64,000 nt of DNA from Phragmites australis (taxonomy: Eukaryota; Streptophyta; Magnoliopsida; Poales; Poaceae): the NCBI RefSeq assembly GCF_958298935.1, contig NC_084933.1, forward strand, positions 4,137,001-4,201,000, in the 5' to 3' direction. Of this stretch, positions 11,406 to 22,080 are shown one piece after another. Position 1 is the stretch's first letter; the number at the start of each line of letters is the position of its first letter. Position numbers and translations under genes: made by a program. The notes beneath the pieces were generated by a model, which had not been told where the DNA came from, searched no databases, and worked only from the letters and a program-made list of their open reading frames with translations.

Positions 11406-11997
11406 TTTCACTGACCTTGGAATTGAGATGTGCTTCACTGCGATTTGTCACCAGCAATCCAATGGGGTGGTCGAGCGCGCCAAAGGCAACATCCTCTCTG
11501 GACTAAACAAACATCTCATCAGCTTCGCAAAAGTCCTATGGGTTGAACAGCTCTCAAAGGTGTTGTGGTCCCTCCATAATATGATCACCCGTCCCACCGG
11601 GTTTACCCCCTTTTGTCCGCTATTCAACAACGAAGCCATGACTCTGACAGAAATCAAGGGATGCTCCCTTCGGGTTCACTTACCAGAAACCATAGGGGAA
11701 AGAGAGGTATCCCTTGACCTTGCAGAGGGCACAAGGCTTCAAGTTATCTAGAACGTCGACCGCTACATCGCCGAGACCAAGACTTAGTACAATCCTAAGG
11801 TCGCGTCGCGAACTTTCAGGCCTGAAGATCTAGTCCTCCAAAGCCTGCTGGCTCTGGACTAACTCCAGAACAAATGGGAAGGCCCCTACCTCATCCTTGT
11901 GTCCAACAGGCCAGGCTCCTATCGCTTGGTAGACATTGATGGGGGCCCCCTTGAGCACACCTAGAATGTGAAAGTATTCTGTAGATACTATGTGTAA
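11406..11997 (+). pseudogene. Tat/Athila-like gypsy integrase part 2
   Basis: Continues the integrase after the insertion: LGIEMCFTAICHQQSNGVVERA holds the third catalytic residue (Glu of VVERA). The C-terminal domain follows (WEGPYLILVSNRPGSYRLVDIDG) and the frame stops at 11995-11997. TAG stops interrupt it (Q or W codons lost). No chromodomain is seen, in agreement with a non-chromoviral Tat/Athila lineage. Confidence 0.75.
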
Positions 11998-12183
11998 GTA
12001 GGGAACTGACGAAGCCTTGCGACAATATCAGTCAGGGTAAGAATGTCTTGAGTAATATATTCAACCGATGGGTCTTACTTCCAAAAGGGGCTTCCACACG
12101 CAAGGTACCCCTCTAAGCTCCTGGCCTCACCAGCAACCCAGAGGACAAAACACACAAAAAAAAATCCAACATACTACAAGGCC

Positions 12184-12603
12184 CTAAGGCCGACGCAGGC
12201 ACTTCAGACGTGGCGCCCCACCTCGGAGGCTGATGCAGTAGTGGGCACCGTTGAAGGACGAGGAGGAGCTAGGGGACACCTCCTTGGCCTCCTCCTTCGC
12301 CTTCTCCTCTTCCTTCTCCTCCACATCAATCTCCTTCTCTAGGAGATCCCAGTTTATCTCCTTTTCATCATCAAAGATGTCGACAATCTCAACAGGAGAA
12401 ACTACTAGAGCCAAAGATCGAGCTAGAGCAACGGGACGCTGCCCCCTCTGCAGGGACGATAGCTCAATGGTGGCTGCCTACAGTCCAACGAGCAAGCCCC
12501 TAAGATTGCGCGCCTTGGGCAATGGCATGGGCAGGAGAACACGTGTTGACAACGACAGCGGTTTGCCCTGGCCATTTACAAGAACAGTGGGAGGCGACGC
12601 CAT
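12184..12603 (-). pseudogene. Antisense accessory ORF, acidic C-terminal region
   Basis: Minus-strand frame of about 140 codons starting MASPPTVLVNGQG at 12603, with one stop near 12478. After a basic segment it has an acidic, probably coiled-coil stretch (IDVEEKEEEKAKEEAKEV) and a Ser run. It lies between the end of integrase and the 3' LTR, antisense to pol. I do not recognise a family. It may be the C-terminal part of the same antisense accessory gene as 14438-14833. Confidence 0.4.
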
Positions 12604-13339
12604 GGGAGCTACGAGATAAGATTGTGAAAAAAAGAAAACTTGTGTTACTCAAGGCCAAGAGGGTCGCAAGGACGGGCATTGCTTATAAAGCCTAGTCACA
12701 ACGAGTCCAATTCTACCTCGGGAACACGCTACCACATAAATGCCCTAGTTTTTTGCGCACATGTCCCATCACAATTAGTGCCCAAATTACTTTCGGCGCG
12801 TGACAGAGCAGCAGACACAAGACCCCAAGAGTTAGACAGCGATGAGTCATGTGGTGTCACCCCACCCTGTGGCATGGTCACTGACGTACAGGGCCCACGA
12901 TGAAGTTGGCCCACGTATCAGACCAATTCCACTGGAGTCAGGCACACTACCTTCATTGCGCGCCATCATGTCCCTATGCTAGAAAAAGAGGGGAAGATAT
13001 CACCACTGCAGGGCTCCAGATGGCTCTGCCTTCGTCGAGCCTTGCTGCGGCCATTAACAAGGAGGCCCAATTCGTTAAAGGTACACCTACCTGCCAGCCC
13101 TTCTGATTCGGCTTGCATCCATTAGCCGTCATTTCTTCTAACATCTCATGTGCGAGCCTTTCTTTCCAAAGTTCAGCATCGTTGTTTACCTTCGAACCTT
13201 ACATGGTGTACGAAAGTCCTTAGTTCAGCATGTGCTAAAGGTAGTCATATCTCCTGCTACAATCAGCTATTTGCCGATAATAGTAGACATTGAAACTAAG
13301 ATTATCTCTGCTCAATAATGGCACATACAGCATAACGAA
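12604..13339. other. Tat element 3' non-coding region
   Basis: No convincing gene. Short open frames on both strands lack recognisable domains. Confidence 0.4.
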
Positions 13340-14180
13340 CACCAAAACCCTTCGCCACCTTCAAGGCATCAGTCTCAGTCGCATCAAGGTCAAATTCCTT
13401 CACCACCCAAAGGCATAGCCTTGGTTGTGTCGAGGTAAAAACTCTCCTCCACCTCAAAGGCATCAGCCACGGTCGTGTCAAGCTCGAAACCCTCCGCCAC
13501 CCGAAAGCATCAGCCTCAGTCGCGTCGAGGTAAAAACCCTTTGCCGCCTCAAAGGCATCAGCTTCAGTCACGTCAAGGCCAAAACCCCCCACCACACAAA
13601 GGCATCAACCTTGATCGTGTTGAGGTAAAAACCTTCTGCCACCTCGAATGCATCAGCCTTAGTCGCATCGAGGTCAAAACCCTCGACCACCCAAGGGCAT
13701 CAGCCTTGGTTGCTTTGAGGTAAAAACCCTCCGCCACCTAAAGGCATCAGCCTCAATCACGTCAAGTTAAAAATCCTCCGCCACCTCAAAGGTATCAGCC
13801 TCAGTCGTGTCGAGGTCAAAACCCTCCACCACTATGAAGGCATCAACCTCGGTCATATCAAGGTCCAAACCCTCTGCCACCCCTCCGCCACCGCGAAGGC
13901 ATCAACCTCAGTCATTGAGTTCCTCCTACGAGGTCCAAACACTCTGCCACCCGAAGGCATCAGCCTCGGTCGCGTCGAGGTCCAAACCCTCCGCCACCCG
14001 AAGGCATTAGCCTCAGTCGCGTCGAGGTAAAAACCCTACACCACCTCAAAGGCATCAACATCGGCCGCGTCGAGGTCCAAACCCTCTGCCACCTCAAAGG
14101 CATCAGCCTCGGTCATGTCAAGGTTCAAACCCTTCGCCACATCAAAGGCAACTGCCTCAGTCGCGTCGAGGTCCAAGAAA
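13340..14180. repeat. 47-48-bp tandem repeat, about 17 copies
   Basis: Each unit contains AAACCCTCCGCCACC, AAAGGCATCAGCC and TCAGTCGCGTCGAGG. Most are 46-48 bases, so reading frame is often kept between neighbours. On the minus strand a 48-bp unit encodes a 16-residue repeat of the type DLDATEADAFEVAEGF. The array lies between two antisense ORF remnants of the Tat-type element and may have been a repetitive domain of that antisense protein. Confidence 0.9.
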
Positions 14181-14437
14181 ACACACTAAGTCTCCAATAC
14201 CAAGGTTCACTCGCTCCTTCCACACCTAAGAGACCTAGGTGTTCCTACTATCCCACCCTCCGACTACAAATGACCACCAAGTGCGAGGGGGCCAGGGAAA
14301 GGGAGAACCTCCGGGGTATAGCTACATGTAAAAGGCAAGGAGTAAAATTAGCACATTCCTTTATTATTCATGCATCATATGTATAGAAGTTACAATCGGC
14401 AATATGCCATACAATCAATCTAGGCCTAACAAGCACG

Positions 14438-14833
14438 CTAGATCATTGTGTCTCCCTGAAGTACGATGAGCTGAGGAGGACTGGCCCTAGCTTCTGGAGC
14501 CACCAGCTTTGCGGGAAGATCTGTACCAACACACAGAGCGACGACACGGGTACCCCACGCATGAAGACTTATTAAAAATAGAATCCCCCTGAATGCGTTG
14601 GCTAAGAGTTGGGGGAGATCCACGTAGAAGTAGTGGAGCACCCCTTCGAGAAGCAGCGTGGCTAGGAACCCAAGCCCTACATTGAAGAAGGCCTCAAAGA
14701 CCACCACTTCATGACTCCGGGGGGCCGAGATCGCCTCACCCACCGGAGGGCGAGCCACTGACCTAGAGGGGATCTTCCCCTCCTCAACCATCTGGTCGAT
14801 ATCGGCCGTGGTAACGGTCGACTCCCCTAGCAT
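14438..14833 (-). pseudogene. Antisense transposon-type ORF (PF04195-like)
   Basis: Minus-strand frame of 131 codons (MLGESTVTTADIDQMVEEGK...). The core VVVFEAFFNVGLGFLATLLLEGVLHYFYVDLPQLLANAF follows the same pattern as the PF04195-like domain at 7401-7856: a hydrophobic FF..GL segment, L..VL.(Y/W)(F/Y), then L.P/QL.(P/A)N. The end of the domain has lost register. It is antisense to the Tat-type element and upstream of its 3' LTR. The family assignment is from memory and moderate. Confidence 0.45.
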
Positions 14834-15504
14834 GCTAGTCTACCGAGGGTGCTTCTTGCTAGCGCGGTGGAGTTCCACACTCGGCGGTAGCCCAGGAAGC
14901 GGTGGAGGAACCACGGCCCCTGTGGTTCCTGCTGGCCTAGCGACTTGGTCCCGGATATCGCGTGGCCCCCTGCAGGGGTTCGGATCTGTCGTATGCGCTA
15001 GAGCGAGTCATGACGCCCCTAGGATTACCGCAAAGAGCACTCGACGATGATGAAAAGCAGAGGCGCAGTGGCCGGAGAGCACACTGGCGAAAGCAAGGGA
15101 AAATGAGGCAAGGGTGCTAGATGAGGACGCCAACCAGCCATGACTCCTGCCTTTATCCACCCAAGGAAGAGTTGTTGTCACCTCAGGGGTAGGCGCACGT
15201 TCTATCCTGTCCTTTCCCCACTATCACCGGGAAGCGAAACCACTCTCTATGACACTCTAATACCAAGGTGTCACACATCCCACTACCGACCGACTAGACG
15301 TGGCTACATCACTAACCGTAGGCTGTGTGTAATGTTCTCTCTCGCAGGTGACGTTAGGCACTCTGCTTAACCACTAGACCTGCACATCCTAGGTCAAACC
15401 CATCGGAGGGTCGGGGGCCTATGACTATGGACCCAAGGGTAACTGAAGGTCTTGCTCTAAGTATTGTGGGGATGGACACACCGCTGGTTATCCTCGTGAG
15501 GGGT
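14834..15504. other. Region before Tat 3' LTR
   Basis: No gene recognised. A G-rich tract (GAGGGG, 15498-15503) directly precedes the LTR and is the likely polypurine tract. Confidence 0.4.
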
Positions 15505-16135
15505 TGTTGGGGGGGTCGCCATCAAGGACCCCGATGCCCCTTGGCTCTGCTAGTCTAGGCTGAGGACCATCAAGCTCAAGACCCCTCCGAGACCCCATGG
15601 CTCCGGAGGGGTCCCGAAGACGATGCCTTCGGAGCCCTCCGGATTCCTAGAGCCATCGGTCCTTTAGAAAGATCAACTAGGAGGGGACTCGTAGGCTGCC
15701 CCCCCCCCCCACTTGCAATGAAGTGACCGGTATTTAAGACCCGTCAAGTGGTGGCCACCTGATATGGTGGTGCAAGTGGTGGCCGCATGACACGCTGGTG
15801 CAAGTGGTGTTCGCCTGACACGATGGTGCAATATGACATCAGAATAGATGACCAGCCACTATGACAACCGCCTCACTAGTCATAGCAATGATTTACAGGG
15901 ATGTCCCTATGCCCTACTATATAGAAAAGAATTTGTATGTCTACCAGCCTCATAAATTTACACTCCGAATATCAGTATAAATACTGACCTTTGGCCACCA
16001 AGCCAAAGGACACAGATTTTTCCCAAAGAACTTTAGGCACTTATTTCCTTTCCACTTCTCCTCCAAGCTTGAACCATTCCTGTGAGTTGGTTCTCGCCGT
16101 AATTTGTTCGTGAAAGAAATTTTCTTTCGCCAACA
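15505..16135 (+). mobile_element. Tat-like gypsy 3' LTR (631 bp)
   Basis: TGTTGGGGGGG at the start and CGCCAACA at the end form inverted TGTTGG/CCAACA termini. A TATAAATA box lies at 15976-15983. The upstream G-rich tract and the plus-strand integrase at 8959-11997 make this the 3' LTR of that element. Its 5' LTR is not in the window. The flank after the LTR is AAGAT. Confidence 0.75.
15745..15828. repeat. 28-bp triplication inside LTR U3
   Basis: Three direct copies start CAAGTGGTG at 15745, 15773 and 15801, each ending in GGTG. Repeats in this position upstream of a TATA box often act as enhancer units in LTRs, though nothing here shows activity. Confidence 0.85.
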
Positions 16136-16559
16136 AAGATAAATCTAAGATCAAGATATCGTTAGCTAAAAATTCAAGCATCAGAGATACCTAACCAAAT
16201 TGGTGTCTTGTTTTCCGGTTTCTGGCAGAGCAATGAAATCCAAATTGTGCTCTTAGAATGCATTTCACAAGAAAGTGAATCTTAGCCAAGTTACTAAGAT
16301 CTCTACTGTTTCAAAAGATTCCTTTCATGATATACTTTTCTTATTTTTCAATTTCCTTTTGTAGACAAGAGTCGTTCCAATAGAAAGCGACCTCTTTTTG
16401 TTTTTGGTATTCAGCTTAGGTTTCCAAGGGCTCATGGGTACGGTGTCTACTCCCAAGGTCTAACTCATCTACGACTACTTCTGTGTTGTTATTCACTAAG
16501 TGAGATAGCAGGGTAGCATTTGACTCCCACTCTGTTTCATCCTCGCTAGACCATATCTC
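16136..16559 (-). pseudogene. C-terminal end of LINE ORF1/gag-like gene
   Basis: On the minus strand, frames around 16350-16560 read ATLLSHLVNNNTEVVVDELDLG and then, after a shift, PWKPKLNTKNKKRSLSIGTT. The basic end resembles the C-terminus of plant zinc-knuckle/LINE ORF1-like proteins. It would continue the reading broken at 16818. Weak, recognised by pattern only. Confidence 0.3.
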
Positions 16560-16835
16560 CTCCCTTGCATTATCTGTTTGTTTCAGCTGAAGATTGTGAA
16601 AACAGTTTGTAATTGTGAATTGTAAGAAGTTAGATGGTAAAAGTTAGATTGTAAAAAGTTAGATTATGGATTGTAAAAACTGATATAAAACGGATTATTG
16701 AATTGTTCAAATCTGAGAGCTGGATTGTTTGTTTCAACTTACAGATTATGATCACAATCTAGTTTTTAGATTCTAGTTGTTTGTTTTAACTTTTAGATTA
16801 TGACCATAATCTAGTTTTTACAATCTAAAACAAAC
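16560..16835. mobile_element. Candidate MITE (hAT-like?)
   Basis: A non-coding AT-rich segment. It begins with TGTTTGTTTCAGCTGAAGATTGTGAAAAC and ends with a sequence whose reverse complement is GTTTGTTTTAGATTGTAAAAAC, giving imperfect terminal inverted repeats. Internal TTAGATTATGA.CATAATCTAG palindromes occur at about 16742-16770 and 16793-16820. It interrupts the minus-strand coding remnant. I could not fix the exact ends or a target duplication. Confidence 0.5.
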
Positions 16836-17357
16836 TAAGGAACTAGAATTGTCATTAGATAATTGTTGTACGCTAGTGCTTTCAGTTTTCATATTTCTTA
16901 AACTATTCATCAAAAACCCGACTTCTGCCTCACTAGAACCCAAAGAAATTCCCAGATTGTTCAGGTTTGACAGAATAAATTCGTTGGAGATGGAACTAAA
17001 GACGAGTTTTTTTTTTTGGAATTTGCGTAACTGGATGAGGTGATGGAGCCGACGGTCTTTGAATCTTGTAAGCGGGGATGGAATTCTTCGAGCAGCCAGA
17101 TCCAGGTTTCTTGCTGCCGCTCGCCTCATGGCTCGAACCACTGAGTCCTCATCAATTGCCACTGAACCTTCTGGCGCGGATGCCCCGATGTAACGAGGGC
17201 TGCGATGGGGGCCGGCCAGGGTGAAATCTGCCGCAGCAGAGCTCCCAGCGCCACCCCCCACCCACCACGTCGTCTTGCTGCTGGTGCGCGTGGCTGCTGC
17301 GCACTTATTCTTGATTGGCGGGAGCCCACTCACCTTTGTGCTAGCAGGGCTCGTCAA
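16818..17357 (-). pseudogene. LINE ORF1/gag-like gene, middle-to-late part
   Basis: An open frame of 179 codons. Its centre reads VAIDEDSVVRAMRRAAARNLD and later SNLNNLGISLGSSEAEVG. From memory this is the signature (DxxSxLRAMRRKAxxNLD, then LxNVGISLG) of a large grass family of zinc-knuckle proteins linked with LINE-type retrotransposons. The frame enters the candidate MITE at its 3' end. The upstream part, in another frame, is at 17444-18495. No catalytic domain is present. Role, if any, would be RNA-binding structural protein. Confidence 0.45.
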
Positions 17358-17443
17358 TAGGGCCTCCCCTTGGACGCCCGCCGAGGGGCACCCGGCCTGG
17401 CGCCAAGCTGCTGTCCAAAGGAGGCGACACCCAGGGAGGCTGC

Positions 17444-18495
17444 CTACCAGTTGGGCTGCTGGGAACCCGGGCTACTGCAAACAATAGGGCGAACTGCGGG
17501 AAGGGGCGAGTGAAGATCAGCCAGCTGGGTGGCTGCCGCAACCCCACCTGCAGCAGTGCCCCCATGATCTCCCGACGAAGCGGAAGGCGAAGCCAGCGGC
17601 ACTTTCAGGCCGGCGGCCGGCTTCAGATTTTCAGACGGCGAAGCACCTGCAGCAAGAATGTTAGTGCTGTCTTTCAGGTGGCATACCAAGCGCCTGTGAT
17701 GAGTAACCAACAGAAAAGTACTCTCTCTGATTATAAATATAGATAGTTTTAGCCTCTTCAACTATTCTCTAAATATAAGTTATTCTCGAACTTCTATGTA
17801 TTTTTTTTCTCTTTTGTTCCCTTCTTACCCTTATTTAATAAATACTACTAATCTCGTAAATAAATGAGTTATCTTTTCTAATGCAGAATAAATAAAGAGC
17901 AACAAGATCATTTAATCTACTTTTTTAATTCTTATGCATAAATCTAAAACGATATATATTTGTAATCGAAGGGAGTATCTGGCAACATTGATTGCTCCAA
18001 CCAGCGCGCCAGCCGATAGGGGAGGTGTAGAACCAGCAGCTTTTGAGGAAGGGAGCTCTCCAATCCCACAAGCAGATGATAGCCCCTGCTCGGGCAAATC
18101 AGCCCCCGAGCGTATAGAGCCTGCAGTTCCACAGCAGGCTCCCCATTGGGTCCCATTAGGAACGCGTTGACCGCCGCTCCGTGGGTTCCAAACGGTGCCA
18201 TAGCATCCACCTGCATAGAGTCGGAATTTATTGTGGAATGCGAGGAACCTTTTGGATCAGCATTTTTTTGTTTCTTGTTGAAAAGACCGTCTTGCTGCGC
18301 ATGATATTCCTCGTCCTCAAGGAGATCATCATCTTCATAGAATTCATGATCAGAGTGTGGCGGGGGTGGGGGAGGACCCTCCTCTGGCCTGTAGTCCGGG
18401 TCTTGGAGGGTAAAAGTAATATCATACCCTGAAACACCAAAGACCACATTCGATCTAATAGGCAGCAATGTTGTATCCATTATGGCAACTTTCAT
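17444..18495 (-). pseudogene. LINE ORF1/gag-like gene, earlier part, split by MITE
   Basis: Minus-strand frame from 18495 (MKVAIMDTT). It contains VVFGVSGYDITFTLQDPDYRPEEG, a Pro run, and an acidic stretch (EFYEDDDLLEDEEYH). The frame appears to end at 17944 inside a Stowaway MITE. If the MITE and one TA are ignored, it runs straight on through 17718-17444 (FLLVTHHRRLV..., ending QQPNW). The gene was therefore open at the time of insertion. It belongs with 16818-17357 after a frame change. Function not established. Confidence 0.45.
17721..17975. mobile_element. Stowaway-like MITE (255 bp)
   Basis: The left end CTCTCTCTGATTATAAATAT and the right end, reverse-complemented CTCCCTTCGATTACAAATAT, form terminal inverted repeats of over 30 bases including TCGTTTTAG/TAGTTTTAG. 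TA flanks both ends (17719-17720 and 17976-17977), the Tc1/mariner target duplication. The interior is AT-rich and non-coding. Confidence 0.85.
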
Positions 18496-19104
18496 ACGGA
18501 CAATGCCTCGCCGCCTAAGACACTACATGTCAATTTCTTAGGGCAGTTAGGTCCCATTGTGCTTTAAATTTAGGCTGGGATGGAGCTGTTACGCCCTCTT
18601 GAACGCTCTAGCGACTCTGCTTTCCCACACGTGAATCCCCCAAATCCTACCTAGGTCCGCACCACCTTCCCCTTCCCTGCTTCAGATCTGCTCCTTGCCA
18701 CCACCCTCTTCACTTCCCAGCTGACATCGCCCTAGCTCCCCCCCCCCCCCCTCCTTCCCCGCTCTCGCGTTCGGAAGACGCATCGCCTAAGTTGACATTT
18801 TTTGAGTTTAATCGAGATCTCAATCCAGCTCCTTCGATCTACGCTGCCTCTAGTCAGTTCTAGCATGCTCATTGTGCCTACCGCACCTATGCTGAAGTTG
18901 TCAGGGAGGGGCATCTTCGTGCTTTTGCTCTGGCCATCAATGCTCCCAGCTCTGCCCTAGGTTCTTCATAAAGCGGTGCCGGGTGCGGTGCCTGTTCCTC
19001 TACCTCGGACTTGGTCACCTCGTTCAAGGTGTCTGCGGACATTCAGAGTTGTCTGGTCACCAATGTAGGCAGATCTGTTTCTCCCACGGCAGTGCAAGTG
19101 TGTT
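18496..19104 (-). other. Unresolved part of LINE/gag-like remnant
   Basis: Between two better pieces of the minus-strand remnant. A pyrimidine-rich stretch with a C run lies at 18737-18752. Plus-strand frames (AYRTYAEVVREGHLRAFALAIN) are open for short distances, but I cannot assign them. Confidence 0.3.
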
Positions 19105-19109
19105 CTCTG

Positions 19110-19659
19110 TGTTGGGTCCGACAACTGGATCACGTGCACGACCACTCCAGATTCGCATCAACGCAAGCGACCAGGCTTCTCGACCACCCGAGCCCAGAAG
19201 TACGAGAGCACGCCAACTCACGACAACTAATCACGACTAGCTTGAGCGACCAGTTGTACGTGCCCAACCATGACTAGTCTGACCATCCACCGTGTATGTG
19301 CTGCTCTCAATCACACCGATCGACCAGCAACGCGTAAGTCGCGTACTACTCGACGAGAACGAACTCGTGTATCTCGACGAGAATAATAAGACAAGGCAAA
19401 AACTCTTTGGAGGAAATTTCTACTCTATTCAACTCATGATTTATACGACTCTGTATCTTGCTTACAATTTAGAGATTACAACTCATATTTATAGCGACCT
19501 GCTAACTCCGAATCATAATACGAATTGTGACATCCCATGATTCGAATCCGACTCAGACTGTGCACACATACAAACGACGCTATAACCGTATACAAACTCC
19601 TTACTTCCGCACTATCGTAAAACGAGTCCTCAAGACCTACGATAAGATTAAGTCCAACA
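19110..19659 (-). mobile_element. Copia solo LTR (550 bp) with target duplication
   Basis: Runs TGTTGGGTCCGAC...AGTCCAACA. Reverse-complemented, it matches the LTR of the copia element at 20718-29885 along its length. CTCTG flanks it perfectly at 19105-19109 and 19660-19664. This is a solo LTR, the product of unequal recombination between two LTRs. It is in the opposite orientation to the nearby full element of the same family. Confidence 0.93.
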
Positions 19660-19664
19660 CTCTG

Positions 19665-20712
19665 GCCTTAACTCAGACTCACCAGCCATCTCATCTCTCG
19701 GCCATGCATTCATGGTGAGGTGCTCGATGCCTCACGGCGCGGCGGAAAATAGGCGTCTGAAACGTCTCGCCGGACAGCGGCCATTGATGTCTGTCACCTC
19801 CCTCCCCTCTTCCTCGCTTCAGCCCAGTAAGCAGATTCGTGACGCCTCTTCGTTCACAGACAGAGGACGGATGCAAGGTCTCCCGTTCGCTGATTCCTCT
19901 GAGTCAGTGCGTGGGGCTCGAGATAGCCCACGTAGGATAGTGCCAATTGCCCAAATACCTAAGTAGTAGCGCATCAATGACGGGAGGCTTGAAATGTGTA
20001 CCCACACTTTGTCCAGTTGAAAAGAAGGTGCATGTTCATCTATCCCCGTCCATTCACTTATCGATATTGTTGCACATGAGCTTTAAGGTGAAAATCGATG
20101 TCCCAGCCCGAAAGACAGGATTACTTCCCCGGCCCCAAGGGCTCGGACGCCGCTGTTCCACCGCCCAGAGGAGAAAGCGGAGCCTTGCGGCTGACTCTGT
20201 CGCGATGATCTGGTGAAACCGCCATGGGGACCTGTCTCCCCGAAGGACCAGAACACCGGGACGTGCGTGCTAGCAGTCTGCCGGCCAGCCTGGGAAGAAC
20301 CTGCGAATGCCGGCATGCTGTTGAAGGTGCCGAAGGTGATCATATGAGCTCGGTTACCTATGCCAAGCGGTTGGGGGCCGGCGGCTCCAGAGAAAGAAGC
20401 TCCCTGACCGGGATGGCCAAGCCCCCCTGCGGAGCCACCGGCGCTAGCCTCGAGACCGCCCTGAGCAATACCTTGCCCACCGGTTGGAGTGCCACCGTCC
20501 ATGAGCACTTGCACGTAGGATCGTCTCTGTCAGTGGAGAGGAATACGAGTTTGGGCCGGTCAGGGATGACGCCGCCTTCTTTGGGAAGAAGCGATTTGCT
20601 CTGATGGATGGACCAGAACCTTCTAAAGATGTCGGATCAAGACTTCCCATCTTGGCGCCCGCTCCTTCCCAATTCCTGATCTCCTGCCAAAACAGATTTT
20701 GGTAATTGGGCA
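19665..20712 (-). pseudogene. Gly-rich gag/LINE ORF1-like remnant
   Basis: Minus-strand reading interrupted on its upstream side by the copia element at 20713. A 143-codon frame at 20083-20514 is Gly/Ser/Pro-rich (GGSAGGLGHPGQGASFSGAAG). In the overlapping frame upstream is PDRPKLVFLSTDRDDPTC. The sequence continues at 29891 on the far side of the copia element. No domain is certain. It is grouped with 16818-18495 by orientation and order only. Confidence 0.35.
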
Positions 20713-20717
20713 CTTAC
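20713..20717. repeat. Copia target duplication, left (CTTAC)
   Basis: CTTAC here is repeated exactly at 29886-29890, defining the copia insertion. Confidence 0.95.
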
Positions 20718-21275
20718 TGTTGGATCTAATCCTTGTCGTAGGCATCGGGAATTAGTTTCACGACAGTGCGGAAGCAAGGAGTTCGTATACGGTTCGTATA
20801 CGGCTATAGCGTCATTCGTATGAGTGCAGAGTTCGAGTTGGAGTTAGAGTCCAGAGTCGGATCATGGGATGGCACGATTCGTGTTAGGATTTGGAGTTAG
20901 CAGGTCGCTATAAATATGAGTTGTAATCTCTAATTTTTGTAAGCAAGACACAGAGTTATGCAAGTCACGAGTTGAATAAAGTCGAAATTTCCTCCAAAGA
21001 GTTTTTGCCTTGTCTTATTGTTCTCGTCGAGATACGCGAGTTCGTTCTCACCGAGTAGTACGCGATTTAGGTGTTGCTGGTCGATCGGCGTGATCGAGAG
21101 TAGCACATACACGATGGATAGCTAGACTAGTCATGGTCGGACACGTACGATTGGTCGCTCAAGCTGGTCGAGACTGGTGGTCGCGAATTGGCGTACTCTA
21201 TCCTTCTGCTCATTCGGGTGGTCGAGAAGCCTGGTCGCTTGCGTTGTCACAAATCCGGAGTGGTCGGACCCAACA
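20718..21275 (+). mobile_element. Copia 5' LTR (558 bp)
   Basis: TGTTGGATC...GACCCAACA, with TATAAAT at 20909-20915. It matches 29516-29885 and, inverted, 19110-19659. It lacks about 20 bases present in those copies near its 3' end, between two GTGGTC repeats, consistent with a slippage deletion. Confidence 0.93.
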
Positions 21276-21277
21276 TC

Positions 21278-21290
21278 TGGTATCAAAGCT
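21278..21290 (+). other. Copia primer binding site
   Basis: TGGTATCAAAGC starts two bases after the LTR. It is the initiator-Met tRNA type with one substitution. Confidence 0.8.
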
Positions 21291-21317
21291 TGTAGTGCGT
21301 AGCACTAACTCGTGACA

Positions 21318-22080
21318 ATGTCGATCGTACCTCAGGGCGAGGTTGTGCGGGAGAGCGGCGGTGGGCCGTTCCTGTACCCGCAGTTGACGGCGACAAACTA
21401 CACAAGCTGGGTGATTCGCATGCAGGCGATGATGGAAGATCAAGGCATCTAGGAGGCAGTCGAGCCAGCAGCCGGTGCGGCCGTCAACGAGAAGAAGGAC
21501 AAAAAGGCGAGGTCGCATCTCTTCCAAGTGCTCCCGGAGGATCTCCTGATGCAGGTGGCAAGGAAGAAAACTACGAAAAAGGTCTAGGACTATCTTAAGA
21601 CAAGGTTCGTCGTCGCGGATCACGTCCAGAACACGCGGCTGCAGACGTTGAAGAGCGACTTCAACGCCATGCACATGCAGGAGGGAGAGACGCTGGACCA
21701 GTATGCCGAAAGGCTCAACAGCATGTCCGTCAAGTACGCAAACCTTGGAGAGACGCTCGACGTCGCTGCATTGGTCAAAAAACTGTTTGACACCGTGCCG
21801 GATCAATTTCTGAATTTGATCGCTGGGATCGAGTAGTTCTACAATCTCGATAAGATGTCATTCGAGGAAGCTATGGGGTGGCTTAAGGCGTTTGAAGAAC
21901 GTACTCGCCCGCGTGCATCCGGTGGCAATAGCATCGGCGACAACCAGCTCCTGTTCACTCAGGCTAAGTGGCAGGCATGGCAGACGAAGGATGGTGGAAA
22001 CTCCTCATCAAGCAACAAGGGCAAATCCCACCTTGCTGCAGACAGCAGCAACCACGGTCGGGGTGTTCGTGGACGTGGCA
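21318..22080 (+). pseudogene. Copia gag, first part
   Basis: Begins MSIVPQGEVVRE. It then shows the usual copia Gag pattern: LTATNYTSWVIRMQAMME, W(stop)AVEP region, LFQVLPEDLLMQVA, TRLQTLKSDFNAMHM, GETLDQYAERL and LVKKLFDTVPDQF. TAG stops replace Trp or Gln codons at about 21450, 21586 and 21836. It ends in an Arg/Gly stretch (RGVRGRG) where the solo LTR is inserted, and continues at 26138. It would form the particle shell. Confidence 0.85.

Noticed and set aside
13340..14180. CRISPR-like array
   Set aside because: Units are contiguous degenerate minisatellite copies without unique spacers, and the DNA is plant nuclear.
15260..15390. tRNA-derived SINE-like segment (minus strand CTAGTGGTTAAGCAG, A-box-like)
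   Set aside because: No convincing B box at the right distance, no tail and no target duplication.
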